Below, piece by piece: positions 11,126 to 23,272 of a stretch of DNA of 64,000 bases. Below the pieces are notes generated by a model. It saw only the letters and a program-made list of their open reading frames with translations. It made no database searches and was not told the origin of the DNA. Origin of the DNA: Toxonevra muliebris. Its lineage: Eukaryota > Arthropoda > Insecta > Diptera > Pallopteridae. Made by a program: the position numbers and the translations under genes. The first letter of the stretch is position 1; each line of letters opens with the position of its first letter. The stretch covers positions 18,898,878-18,962,877 of the forward strand of contig OY829326.1 in NCBI GenBank assembly GCA_963691655.1. The letters are read 5' to 3'.

Positions 11126-12249
11126 AAGAAAAAGTTTTCTCAATTTAAGTCCACGAAAATTTCTCTTGTTTATGTAAATTTTCCTCAAAATTAAGAAAAA
11201 TGTGCTCCTTTCATGCAACCATGGTGTTCAATTTGAAGTAAGTTTTTTCTTCATTTTTGGAAATTTAATTGCGGTGCTGCCCACCAATTGAAATCAAATC
11301 CCAAGTTTCAATGAAATTGTTAAAACTAAAATTAAAGAAAAGTAAGATAAAAAAGTAAGTAAAACACAAGAAAATATGGATGTGGTAAATGGGCACCTTC
11401 AAATATATTTTTTTTCTAAAACTTAGTCCTTACAACGCGTCTCTGCATAAAATTTTAACTCAAGAGCTTTTGTGAATTACTTGGTCCATTGTTAACACAA
11501 ATGCGCATGAAACAATGGACGTTTCCTTAAACCTGTTTTTTCCAAAATTTAGTCGCACCAGCATATAAAAATTCAAGCACCATTTGGCTGCAAAACAAAA
11601 GTATCAAAACACCATAAAAGAAAAAATTACCTTATTTAGAATAAAATAAGGTAATTAAACTTACATACTATTTTTGCATAAAAAATGAAAATGTATATAC
11701 ACAAAACTAGCTTTACTCTTTTGGCCTTAGCAGATAATCGCGTACGCTTTGTTTTTCTTTTGAATTTTTAAGTCGGCGTCTCTATTTCAAGCGAAGTGGT
11801 TTGTGGCTATATGTATATACGATATAATTAAAAAAAAAAATATATATATATGGTGAAAAAAATAAAATATATTCAAAAGATATAAATTTCAATAAACTTC
11901 AATTTATAATTTTTTGGTGGCCATAAGGACCTTTTGATCATTTCAAGGCGACGATGCCTATAGAAATTAATTCTTATTAAAAATACAAGTAAAAAAAACA
12001 TGATTTCTATGCCATTTAATTAAAACAATATTGTAGAAAATATTCCATAAATTGAGGATTTCTTTTCCAAAAAGTAAACTGACTTTAATCTATGGAAAAT
12101 TATTCCTCAAACTGAGGAAAATTTTACCTAAATTATATACAATTTCTCATATTTGAAAAATATTTCCTCGAATCAAAGAAATTTTATACATTTAAATGAG
12201 GAATCCGTTCCTATGGCGCCAAATCATTCCCATTTTTCCTCAATTTTAT
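11126..12249. mobile_element. Unidentified insertion splitting the LINE relic
   Basis: In intact elements the GNExAD block is separated from the next block, GPEPF, by only a few dozen residues at most. Here more than 1.1 kb of unrelated AT-rich DNA lies between them. The inserted DNA has many TTTCCTCAA / TTGAGGAAA motifs at both ends and inside (11134, 11184, 12051, 12102-12122, 12165, 12232), including a palindromic TTCCTCAAACTGAGGAAA at 12102. No open frame of note. I infer a non-autonomous element; its exact ends and class are unresolved. Confidence 0.4.
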
Positions 12250-12690
12250 AGCCGATTTTCTTCGAACCAAGTAAGTATTTCTCTGGGTGCAGGAATCACG
12301 TTGGTCCTGAACCTTTTCTGGGAAAAGGGATAAAGAAAAGATGTAGAAGGACTCAAATCCCTAAGCTTAGGCCCCAAAAGATCAGTCAAATGCCTCAAAT
12401 TAAGTAAAAACAACCTCAGAATGATCACAGGCTTCTTTCAAGGCATTGCAAAGGACAGGCCAGCAACTGTCGCTCTTGTCGAGAGGAAAATGAGACACCA
12501 AATCAAACCTTATGCACTGCGAGACACTCACTAGAAGTACTCACTCTAGTAGAAGAAAAAGATATCTAGGGCATTACTGGCACGATAGTTTGGACATCAT
12601 CATCTTGAAGCCAAAATCTTTACTGAGATTCCTTAGTGAGATTGGCCTGTCTGAAAACTTATAAGTAAACTGATATTAGAGATACAATAG
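12250..12690 (+). mobile_element. LINE relic, 3' part: end of RNase H and zinc knuckle
   Basis: Continues the relic at 10480-11125. Plus-strand frames read NHVGPEPFLGKG (about 12292-12330), then LKLSKNNLRMITGFFQG (about 12397-12445) and NCRSCREENETPNQTLC (about 12463-12515). These match GPEPF, the LSRxxLRxxxGLxTGHC block and the CRxCxEExETPxHxLC zinc-binding block of Jockey/BS-like ORF2 proteins, in the right order. Frames shift at least twice and stops are present. A minus-strand open frame at 12246-12428 is a shadow. Confidence 0.6.
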
Positions 12691-12779
12691 GCCAATAAGT
12701 CATAGAAAAATATACCCGTAATATCTATTTATCTACCTATAGCAAAGAACGGGTCAGATATTAATTGGTGATAAAGTTT
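12691..12779. other. Short non-coding spacer
   Basis: AT-rich sequence after the LINE relic. No A-rich tail marks the element's 3' end. Confidence 0.3.
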
Positions 12780-12880
12780 GAAGGCGAAAATGGCGGTGGA
12801 TAAGGCATCTTGTAGGTGTAGTGGCAACGTACTAGATTCTCATTTATGTGGTTTAATAAATAGCCCAAAATCCAAACTTT
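12780..12880 (+). repeat. tRNA-like (SINE-head-like) relic
   Basis: TAGGTGTAGTGGCAACG at 12811 resembles a Pol III A box. It is followed at about tRNA spacing by CTCATTTATGTGGTTTAATA, where a B box (GGTTCGAATCC) would be expected but is degraded. GTGTAGTGG followed by a CTAGAxTCTCAxxTATG anticodon-arm-like run is common in tRNA-derived SINE heads. Weak: no pairing stems are intact. Confidence 0.25.
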
Positions 12881-15489
12881 CTTCGGCAAAGTTGATTAGG
12901 ATCGAATATAGAATTTTTCTGCTAGAGTAGTTTACAAAAAAAAAAAAACAAAAAATTGGCACACCTTAATATATATACTATATACAACAAAGGCACTTGG
13001 TGTCAGGGTAAATGAGGAGACTAAACGATAACCTTCCAAACGGGTATTCAAATGGAATCACCAAGGCTTGTATAGCGTTGGAAGACTAGCAATAATCTTA
13101 AAATCAATATCATTGGCAGAAACAGCATCACAGTGCAAATCAGAGCTCTAGCTAAAACAGCTAGCAGCAACTAGAAGGAAATTGAATAGGTTTAGCTTCG
13201 CTCTATGCCCAAGGGTTATGAAAATATTTCTGTTCAGCATAAAAAGAAAGGGAAGATTTCTAGTCAAAGCAGCAGTCAAAAGAACAAGTGCCTTGCAATC
13301 CAAACACCATTACTAAAACCAATAGAAGTGAGATCTAATTAGCAGTTGTAAAGAACAAGTATCTTTCCACACCAAGATTATTAAATTGCAAATGTTATAA
13401 TGTTTGCTAATTGCAAATTGGCATATAGAAAAACAGCAATTCATTTCAAAAAATTCTTTACACACATCGATAAACAGTAGTTTCTATACCAGTTGATGCG
13501 ATGCTAATACGCTAATACTAAAACAAACGAATTTTGCTGTTGTTTTCCATTTCAAAATGATGAAAACAATTACCTAAAAATAAAGCAAAAGTAGACAACA
13601 ACAACAATAGAAACAGCAACAAGAATGTGAACAACGAATGCAACCAAACAGAAAAAGTATTAACTCCTACTTCTAGAAGCAGAGAAGAGAAGCTTAAATA
13701 GCCATGGAGTAATAATTTTGCGCCAGCCACGAACTGTGAAGACAATGAAGCCAATACTAATGTGTTTCTTCTTCTTTTGTTGCCGTTGCCATTGCCATTT
13801 TGTTGCTTCCATATTCGCATCCTCGTGATATTGTTGGCACTACTACTTACTGCTGTTAGATGCCATTAAAGCTCAAGCTATCTACTGTTGTTTGGTTTGG
13901 GTGCTAACAGTAATGTCGCTGCTGCTGCTGCTGCTGTTGCTACTACTGTTGGTGACAAAACGTAATTGTATGCTGTGTTTATATCAAAGCAAATGTCAAC
14001 AACAACAACAATAATAATGACAATGAGAGTGAACGCAAGAAGAAGAGCTAAACAACAATAACATGAAAAGTCAATTCTAATGAGAATTTCTCTATTGTCT
14101 GGTTGTCGTTTGCATACTCGTTACACGGAATATGAAGTTTCCTTAAACTTGTCGCATTTCCGCTTGCTACACAGTGACAGTGAAATTTAAAAAACAACAA
14201 TAACAAAAAAGATCTTTTCTTTTTCAACTTCAAGTCATCTCATTTCAGCATCCAATACTGTGGTTGGTTTCATTTTATAACATTTTTACATACTATCCTA
14301 GTCAGTATCCATGTCGTCCTATGTCGCAGAATACTGCGTCCTGCGTCATTTCAATATACATATAAGCCCGTAAGTATATTTGTTAGCAAATGTGAATATA
14401 AAGCCAAGCAAGGATTTTGTATTTTGTTATGTTTTTGTTGTCTTAACTTTTTAGCAAATTTCACTTGTCAAGTCATATAATGAAGACCATAATATTGTCA
14501 AAAATGACAATGTATTTTAGAGCACAAATACAGAGCACAAAAAAAAATAACAAAATAATAATACATAACAATAAAGAAGAAGTCGTTAAAATGAAATTTA
14601 ATGCGTTGAAGTTGATTTCGGTTGGTTGGAACAGAAAGCTACAAACTACAGCTCAAGTTCATTGTGTTGAGTAAGAAGCAAAAAGTTCATTATTTTCTTT
14701 CTTAGCTGTTTTAATTATTTGTAACCGAAGTAGGAAGTTATAATTTTATTTTCCTCCTTGCTGCTTTTGATTTTCCTTTCAAATTTCTTTAATTTCGCAA
14801 TAAATTATGCATGAAATGACTGTTGTATCGAAATCAAATACTTGAGATTTTGTTACAAAATTTTTAATTATGAAACTCTGATTACCAGAAATGCATAATT
14901 TATCAAGGGCATTTCAGCCTTTGGAAAATGTGCGCATAAATTATAAATTGTGTTTAGATAAAATATTTTTAATCAGGGACTGTAATGGTTGTGAAAAATA
15001 TTTTGAAAAATTAGAATTTATTTTTTTTTTTTCGATTTTGGTTAAGAAAACTTAGTAGTTAAGGGGGTGTTTTGAATTAGAAGGTTAAAAAAAGGTTTTT
15101 TCGTAATTTTTTTTGTAAGAAAATGGAATGAAAAAATTAACACATATGTATATTTTTATATCTAGTTACAGTTTAAACAAAAAAAATTATTTGACAGTAA
15201 AATAATAAAATGCTGCAGATTTAGTAGCCGCTGCAGTCTTCAATTGGAGGGAACGATCCTGCTCGTAATTCTTAATTGAAACAAAAAAAAAAACCGAAAA
15301 AATGTTTAATTCTGATATATTTTTCTTCTAGGTGAACTAGAAAAAAGCAGAAAAATCGAGGAATTAAATTTATTTAAGGTGCTTAAATTTAGAAGAGAAT
15401 TTAATGCTGAAGAAAAGAAATGTTGGTTCGATTCAATAGGTCGTTTAGTTTTTTAGCTATCACTCCCGTTAATTTAGAAAAGAGGGCTA
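12881..15489. other. Non-coding; (GCT)n microsatellite at 13918-13936
   Basis: No gene supported. A (GCT)6 tract at 13918-13936 and CAA-rich stretches at 13597-13625 and 13999-14015 are simple repeats. The part at 13020-13330 is less AT-rich and gives scattered LINE-like words, but too few to call. Open frames at 13518-13820 and 14048-14233 (minus) and 14465-14674 (plus) lack domains. Confidence 0.45.
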
Positions 15490-17122
15490 TTGGTGAGTGA
15501 TTGCCCGATCATTGAACCAAAGATTGCCACCTGAGGACTTCTACAGGGCGACAATAAATGCAATACATTTACTTACATCTAACATCAACTGGAATTGGAA
15601 CAAGAAACTATGTACAAGAGCTTGCCTAATAGATATGGAAAAAGCGTTTGATAGCATTTGGATTCCAGGGTTGATATCTAAACTAATTAAGTATAATTTT
15701 CCATTACATCAAGTTGTACTCATTTACAATATGATTAGTGATAAAACTTTTATGATAACTCATCAAAATCATATAAGTAAAAAAACATTTAAGATTATTA
15801 ATGGATTACAACAGGGAACAGTCAATTCTTTTTAATCTTTTCATATTGGATCTACTGAGTAAAATAGAAAACATTATCTCCTTTGCTAATGATATTATTA
15901 TAAATCACTCTGACAATACCATAGAAAAAATAAATCAAAAACTACAGGACTTATTTAACATCGTAGAAAAATACACTATCGATTGGAACATGAAAATTAA
16001 CATAAACAAATGTGAAACAATTCTATTTAGACCTCCAGTAAATAAATGCAATAATAATATTAAAAAAAAATGGAAATTGTTTGGTATTAAATCTAGTTTA
16101 AACAATTCAAAAATAACAAATAAAGATACTGTCAAATACTTAGGTATTTATCTGGATAAATGTTTATATTTTAACAATCATGTTAACAAAATTATATTAA
16201 AAGCTAGAAATGGTTTTTTCATAAGCAAATCATTATTTTATTCAAAATATATTAATGCTAGAGTTAAAATTATCATGTACCAAGCGTTAATAAGACCCAT
16301 TATTACATTTGGGTGTCCAATTTGGTTTAATATTTCACCCTCTTACATGGAAAAGATACGTGGTTTTGAAAGAAAATGCTTAAGAGCATGCACATCATTA
16401 TTAAGAACACCTCACAGCAATTATATAAAATACATATCGAATAAAAAATTTTATAATACATCAAATGTTATAAGAATAGATAACTTTATCATAAAATTAA
16501 TAAGAAATAATATAATATGATGTACATTATGTAAAGAAAATAATTTAATAATGGCACCTTACTATACAAATGAAGAGTATATATCGCATACCTTGCACAA
16601 TGGGTTTGTACCACCTGAGGCCTTTTTGTACCTCGATTATACTAAATTAAAATGGCATCCCAGTTTTTTACCATAACTATAGACGGACCAATATTAAAGC
16701 AGTTAATTGCAATGCAACAGAAAATAATAATTTCAGATATGATACCAGTATAGCTAATAGTCAATACCTTTTGCAAAGGTTCAAAACTAAACATTTTTGG
16801 TGGTTATCGCAATAAAAAATTATACTTTTCATCTTTATTTTATACCTAGACCTTAGTTTTTATCTTTTTGCCATTAAAAAAGTAATGTTTTTATTTAATT
16901 TTTCATTACAACAAATATAAATTTAGTCTTCATTTGAAGTAAAAAAAGTAATATGCTTCTGTAAAACAAAATCTATCTGAATATCAATAATACTTGAGAG
17001 CCCGTTTTAGGGACTGTGTATATATTATAAATTAATGTTAGCCATTGTTTATTATAGTTTAAGAATGAATATTATGAATAATAAACTAATAAACGTTCAA
17101 AAAAAAAGAAGAAAAAAAAAAA
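15490..17122 (+). mobile_element. Jockey-like LINE, 5'-truncated, with A-rich tail
   Basis: The plus strand carries most of a reverse transcriptase. The frame to 15835 holds IDMEKAFDSIW (palm motif with first catalytic Asp, about residues 46-56) and INGLQQGT (about residues 101-108). A one-base shift near 15830 continues in the frame to 16520 with NLFILDLL, SFANDIIIN (15879-15905), the thumb and connection region, and YQALIRPIITFGCPIW. Past a TGA at 16518 the same frame still reads FVPPEAFLYLD. The active-site motif is FAND instead of the usual FADD, so a catalytic Asp is changed. No RNase H is seen. A run ending AATAATAAACTAATAAACG precedes an A-rich tail at 17098-17122, which marks the 3' end. 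The 5' part (ORF1, endonuclease) is missing. The damage (one frameshift, one stop) is light compared with other LINE relics here. Confidence 0.8.
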
Positions 17123-18865
17123 CAGGGCGACTGCCAGGTCACTGTTACAAAGGTACTAGACGAGTGGCAGACAGGCGAGTTTATTTTGCTCTAAAAGTTT
17201 TACGATTGTTCTTTTCACTCCTTATTAATGGCTTCTAATAACTTGTTGAGCATAAGGCGCACACAAACTTCTTCTATTTCATTTTTTTGACATCCTGTCA
17301 ATGTGGTTGACTTCTAAGTTGTCATTGTTTCCATTCGAATGCCTAGTTTACCAGCTTATCGCTGGATTTCTTCAATATTTAGTGTATCCACCGTCATTTG
17401 TGCTTTTGAACTTAATTCCTAATTAATATTACAGTCCAGCAGTAATCATGGTATAATACTGAAAGAAAATGTTGTGCTGGGAATTTTTGCTGAATAAAGA
17501 CTATAAGTCTAGCTTGATTGACTTTTTTCTACCGGCATTTCTAGGTCACCTTAAGCAACAGGTTACATGTAATTGTAAGAGCAAGAGGTTTGATGTCTGA
17601 GACAAACATGATTATGGAATTTGTTTTTAATTTTCCATCCATCCTCCACATTTTCTCCTTACTTCAATTTTTGGTAAATTATATAAAATATATTTTTCAA
17701 ATTTTCGAAGTAGATAAAAGGTCTACCAAAAGTCTCTAAGAATTAGAGTAAAAATAGAAAGTTGATGTAAAATCAAAAGATATTTAATGTTTTATCGGAA
17801 ATAATTTTGACTCAGACATAAAACCTCGATTCGAATAGCATGAGTTTCACACCATTGCGCTACTGGCTGGTCTGTTTCTCTTGCCAATAACTAAGTCATT
17901 GCTATCATAAGCGGATACTAAATTACTAATATAATTATGTAGTTGAATTGATCAACCTCTTCTAGTTGCTTTTGCTTTAGGAATATATTTGTTTTCAGTT
18001 TCAGTTATACTTAATCTTTAATCCGAACTCGGTGAATTTGGTTACTAATAGTGGAATTTATTAACCTGAAATTAATTTAATTAATTTTTGAGAAAAATAT
18101 CATTCGAGCATCTTACTTTGTTCTAGTACAATTGAAATCTCTTTCGAAAACAAATCTCTTTCCAATCTTCATTGAATCATTATAATTGATAAGCTTACCC
18201 AAGACTTAAAGTTAAAGTTACACAAATTTTGTATTCTGCAAAATGGCATAAAACTTAATGCGGAAAAATTTTAAATAGCTAAAATGTGTAAAATATTTTG
18301 TCATTTCAATTAAAAAACTCTTTATGAGCGAAAAATTGACTAATTTTAATTAATGGTGTATCGACTTTATCAATTTTATTACCATTTACCTTTACGGATG
18401 GTGTATGCACAACAATAAACATTTCATAAATCTGTATGTATGTATGCAAATACTTTAATAGCATTTTGAGATGTTGGAAATTTATTTTTTATTTTTTTTT
18501 GCTGCAATTGGTTAGTTTGCAATATTTGGTCATGTGAGCTACAAGAAGGTTGCAACAAATTCAATTAACAACGGCAAAAATTGCAATAACCATTAAAAAT
18601 ATTTTGCAAAAATCATAAAATAATAAAACCCAATTGGTTTTGGTGTGATATTTTGTATTTTGCCTTTTTTCTTTTGTCTTTGAAGTTTTTTGTAGATTTG
18701 TAAAAGAAGAGAACTAAAGGGCAACATTGTAATCAGCTTTCGATTGCAACTAAAATAAAAATTCAATTCACATAACTATAATTTATTTCAAACAAATGAT
18801 AAAATGTCAAATTCAGACTATTGCTCTTTGATTAGTTGCTGTAGTGAATGAGCATGATACACTAT
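17123..18865. other. Non-coding AT-rich DNA
   Basis: No gene, apart from a possible tRNA-like relic at 17826-17895. The segment 17125-17200 just after the LINE tail is less AT-rich but unreadable. The open frame at 17035-17238 spans the A-rich tail and is spurious. Confidence 0.45.
17826..17895 (-). repeat. tRNA-like relic (Pol III boxes)
   Basis: On the minus strand CCAGTAGCGCAATGGTGTGA (about 17872-17853) fits an A box (TAGCGCAATGG). TATTCGAATCGAGG follows (about 17839-17826) and resembles a B box. The spacing between boxes is shorter than in a tRNA, so the anticodon arm would be deleted. This could be a SINE head or a chance match. Confidence 0.25.
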
Positions 18866-19019
18866 CATGCCAGAGGGGGGAGTATTGGTTTGATAAAATC
18901 CTTCACTTCCCGATGACAATTTTATACATTCTGATTGTTCCTCATATTTAAAATAAATTTTAAAATTAATCATCCACTCAACCCCTCCATTGGCAATATT
19001 CGAATCCGCTAGTGGCATG
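18866..19019. mobile_element. Putative short MITE (154 bp) with imperfect inverted ends
   Basis: The left end reads CATGCCAGAGGGGGGAGT and the right end, reverse-complemented, CATGCCACTAGCGGATTC. Both are followed by an ATATTGG/GTATTGG-like word, giving imperfect inverted repeats of about 25 bases. AT flanks both sides. The minus-strand 66-codon open frame at 18818-19018 lies almost entirely inside it and is therefore probably not a gene. The class is unknown. Confidence 0.35.
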
Positions 19020-21325
19020 ATGCGAGCATATCAAAATCCAGTACAGAAAAACATGGAATCATATTGTTGTTAAAGCAGATTGCCAGCATATTAAATCCAA
19101 TACAGAAACACAACAGCAGCAGCTATATTAAAATCAATAATATGAAAGAAAAATTTGAAACTCATTGAAAATGACACAAACATAAGATCAAGGCATTTAT
19201 TCCCATAATACAAGTATCTCATATCTAAAAAAAAAAAATAAAAAAAAGGAAAAAACAGATTCTGTGTTGTATGTACTCCCATTAGAAATTCACAGCACGT
19301 TTTCTATAGCATAGCCTCAACAGAAATGTGGAAAGATACGAGTATTGCAGTATTTTGTTCAACTATGAATGTCATTGTTAAACGTAAAGTTGGAAGGAAG
19401 CAATTTTACTTAAACACTGCTAGCAACTGCAATTGCTACTGCAGCAGCAACAGCAATAAAGCCAATGAATGACATTGACAATGTGCTGCTTGAAAAATAT
19501 TAAAAGGAATGTGAACTCTATTGTGCATTGTGGTTGCGTTTTCGTCTTGCTTTTTTGCAATCATTACCAGCACTTTTGTGCTTCATTTTGTACGAACACT
19601 GAAATCATTGACAATGTATATTCAAAATTATTGCAATTGTTACAGTTTCATACTTATTTCTGCTCTTGGTGGTTGCTTGAATACTGATTCAAATGTTTCT
19701 CTTTTATTTTTTTTTTCTATTTTTTCTACTCAAACAGGTGTTTTTAATATTTATGAATTTATTTATATGCTGTTATCGCATTTGTTAAGTTTTTTATACA
19801 AAGATTTTAAAATATTCATATTAATCACAATTAATGTCACTCATACGCCCACGTGTGTTGAGAAAGCTGCGAGTGCACGTATTTGTATAAAAAACATAAA
19901 TTTTAAAAGTATTGCAAATTATGAATATGTTTTTTGATATTCTACAAACACAAGAACCGCAATGAAAATGTCCACAAAGTATTTTTGTACGGAGCATTTA
20001 AGTAGAACAGCTGCTGTTCATATGTGTGACCAATGGCAGCATTCATTCAAATATCATGAGAATATTTATTTTACAAATACACATAAGTGTGTAGATGTTT
20101 CGTATAAAATGAACTGAACTGCCTATCATTATTTCGAAATGTTACATAAATCATGCGGCGGAAAATGTTGGTTTTCAATATACAAAAATACGTATAAAAA
20201 TTTGAATGTGGCATAAAAATATGGCGCAACAATGAATAGGTTTTAGGTTGTAGCTACACTTGAAAAAATATTAATTAAGTTATAAGGAATTTCTTAAGAT
20301 TGATTGGTGATATATGTATGGATATCAGATCGATGTTGGGCTCATAAAAATAACATCTAAGAGTTTTTAAAAGAGCAATAAAAAGTTTACAAAGTTAAAT
20401 ATTTATTGTGAGAGATTTTGTAAGAAAAGCATTGTAACTTCCTGAAGGGAGTTGCAGGCTTAAAATAGTTTGTTTTTAAAATGAAGGGTGTAGATTTATT
20501 TCAAATTTTATGAACCAGGAAAATCAGAATTTTAAATGTTCAGTTCTCCTGATGTTGGTTTAAGGCTCTGAATTTAGTCACCTTCTATGAAAATAGAGAA
20601 AGAAATCCCATGGACAAAACGATTAGCTTAATATGTCCATCTCGGTGACCTTTTTTTATTTTTTTTGCAGATGTGGACCTTTTTTACAACTTTAATATAT
20701 CAGTGTATCCTGTTTTATATATGCATATCATTTTATATCAACTGTAACTCGAGTAATTGCTTTAGCCAGTCGCCACAAATGTTCATTTAGCTTTAGGCCA
20801 CATACATACGTCAACTCGTCGACATTCATTTCAGACTCACACTTTTCACTTGCTTTCTTAATTGCTATGCACTCTCTACCCAAAAAAAAAAAATCAACAA
20901 AATAAATCTATATACATTCATTTAGTCAAAAACAGTGATTGATGACTATTTTATATATTGGCTATCGCAAATTGTTAATTCACGAACACATAATTTTCAG
21001 AGAGTATTCAATGTATGTGTGAGTATGAGTGTTAATATCAAATAAGATTTTTTTATTATTGACAATATTAAAGTACATCAATCTTTGTTACAAAAATATA
21101 AATACATGAGAAAAATGTAAATTTGTTGTGAATTTTCTGTTATCGATGGCATACAGTGCGTATGCGTAACATTTAAATTAAATGGTTAAATACCTAAAAA
21201 TTTAATTGGACATTTTATTTTCATTTTAAATGTAACTACTAGAATTATTCTGATTAACTATTCTTATACATACTAAATTGCAATTTCTCAAGTAGCATTG
21301 GCGCTCTAATGTTATTTCCTTAGTA
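19020..21325. other. Non-coding AT-rich DNA
   Basis: No gene. A 26-base word is repeated imperfectly at 19026 and 19086 (CATATCAAAATCCAGTACAG / CATATTAAATCCAATACAG). T and A runs are common. Open frames at 19469-19937 overlap in two frames with Cys/Phe/Leu-rich translations and no domain. Confidence 0.45.
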
Positions 21326-23272
21326 ACGTAAGTGTAGGTAATTCGGATAGATTTTTGCAAGGGAAACTTTGAGCGCTAAAAATAAGGATTACAGATGTAT
21401 GAAAAAAAATGTTTTAATAGAAAATTAAAGCATGTTTCTTCCTCTTTTAAAGTTGTTAATTACCAAAAAAAAATAAACATAACTTTTTTTTTAATAGCTA
21501 CTTAGGCAACATCACCTTGAAAAAAATGGATCGCATGTAATTCGGATCGAAAATTTGAGTGCGCATGCAATTTGGATCAGTAAAATTTATAGCAAATTAT
21601 CTTAATTTGAGATTTATTTAGATGCAAACGATAAATTTGGTGTTTAAGGAAAATATATATATGTATAAAATTTATGTATGTATGCGTAAATACATACACA
21701 CACATACATACAAATTGTTGTCCAAATCTATGTATTTTCCTTATGTAATCATATACCGTTTATCCGATCTTAGTGAAATTTGGTGTAGAGATGCATTTGT
21801 GTGTATGTCAAGTTGTGGGCTATAAAATTCGATCGTTTCTCAAAGGGGGCGTGGCATTTTTGCAAAAATCCAATATCTTCGAATATCATATCGTGCTAAA
21901 TTAATAAAATTTGATATGGAAACTTACTTGCTCCACACCGAATTAATTCTCAATTATGGGCCTACTCATGGGCGTATCAAAATTAGGAGAAGAGGCTGAG
22001 GTTGGGCGATAGATGCGAATATATTATAAACAAAAGTATGGGACTGTGCAATCTTACGAAGGAGCAATAGCGGATCTAATGGGCGGAGCAAAGTAGAAAT
22101 GATTTGGGGTCAAATACCCCAGAGATCAACCAAACCTTTCCCCTAACCTCCCCCCAACTCCACCCTAACGTCCCCCTTCCTCAACTTCCCCCCCCAACGC
22201 CTCCCTAACTTTCCCCCTTCCTTATTGATAAGAATTTCATATATTTGATCATTGACCTCAAATAAAAAAAAAAAAAATTAAAAGGGAAGAATAAATGTTA
22301 ACCCCCTTGAGGTAAATCTCTGGATCCGGTAGTATGTGGCCATGGTCATGAGCTGATGTACAAGGAAATATATAAAAAATTGTTTCTTTGAATCATTCTA
22401 AGCAATTTCTAAATTAAAATTTATATGTATTTTGACATAATCAAAAATTAAAATGTGGTCTGGAATAGAAAAAATACTAATCCTTTAACACAAACTAGTT
22501 TTTAAAAATATATTTCATATTGAATTTGACTAAAAATTACTATATTAGTTTCAAAATTGGTATAACTCTAAGAAACGCTTTTAATTTCAATTAATATTTC
22601 AATAAAAAAAAATATTTTTTGATTATAAAATGCAAAATTTTTGACTAAAATTCAAAATATTTTTCAAGTTTATCTAAACTTTGAACTCAAATTCCACAAA
22701 AACTTTCTAAAGAAAGGGTCGATTCGAATTACCTCCACACATAACCTATTATATCTAAATCACAACTAAAAAACTTTCATTAATTAAAACTTAATAGTTT
22801 TTCCAAATTTTGTAATTTTGCAAACACCTCATTTGCTGGTAACTCGGATCATCGATTATATGCAAGTAGAAAAACGCATGTTGGTAATTCGGATCGATTT
22901 TAAAAGTAAATTTTTTCTTAGTATGTTTTCTAAAAAGGTGCTTATTTTTACTAACCTATAGCAGAATGTTCAGTGAACAAATCCCTATATAAATTATATA
23001 AATATATTTACCAACAAAGAAGTTATTATAGTTATATAATTTATGGGCTTCTTATATTATTCGCTAAGGTTTTGTATGAAAATACGCTCACTCTTTGTTT
23101 CTTCGCTCATAAGTGATTAATTTGAAATAATTGAAAGAAGCGTTAGAAAGAGGAAAAAATTCTCGTTTGTTTTGAAAAAAGGACATAATTTTAAAGAAAT
23201 CCAAAGAAAAGTTATTAGCAAAACAAAATCAATCCAAATTATATGCATCGATCCAAATTACCCTCATTTACG
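21326..23272. mobile_element. Non-coding TIR element of about 1.95 kb with iterated ATTCGGATC motifs
   Basis: The left end ACGTAAGTGTAGGTAATTCG (21326) pairs with the reverse complement of the right end, ACGTAAATGAGGGTAATTTG (23272 downward). The repeats continue as GATAGAT/GATCGAT, about 26 bases with few mismatches. Both ends are flanked by TA, as in Tc1/mariner/pogo insertions. The word GGTAATTCGGATCGA or close variants recurs at 21337, 21536, 21566, 22838 and 22883 on the plus strand and at 22719, 23231 and 23248 inverted. These could be subterminal transposase-binding repeats. No transposase frame is visible. A C-rich tract at 22130-22225 sits inside it. Class is inferred. Confidence 0.5.
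22130..22225. repeat. C-rich low-complexity tract
   Basis: CCCC-rich run (CCTCCCCCCAACTCC and similar) in otherwise AT-rich DNA, showing strong strand asymmetry. A G-rich partner stretch lies at 21960-22010, so it may be part of a larger imperfect inverted repeat inside the 1.95-kb element. Confidence 0.5.

Noticed and set aside
13000..13350. Further LINE RNase H remains
   Set aside because: A weak LKSISLAETASQCK-like word only; not enough ordered blocks to support a call.
18818..19018. 66-codon minus-strand open frame as a small gene
   Set aside because: It is almost wholly contained in an inverted-repeat-bounded segment and lacks a recognisable domain.
20640..20790. Exon starting ATGTGGACC after TTTTTTGCAG
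   Set aside because: 40 codons of T-rich hydrophobic translation without donor, partner exon or family; chance is sufficient.
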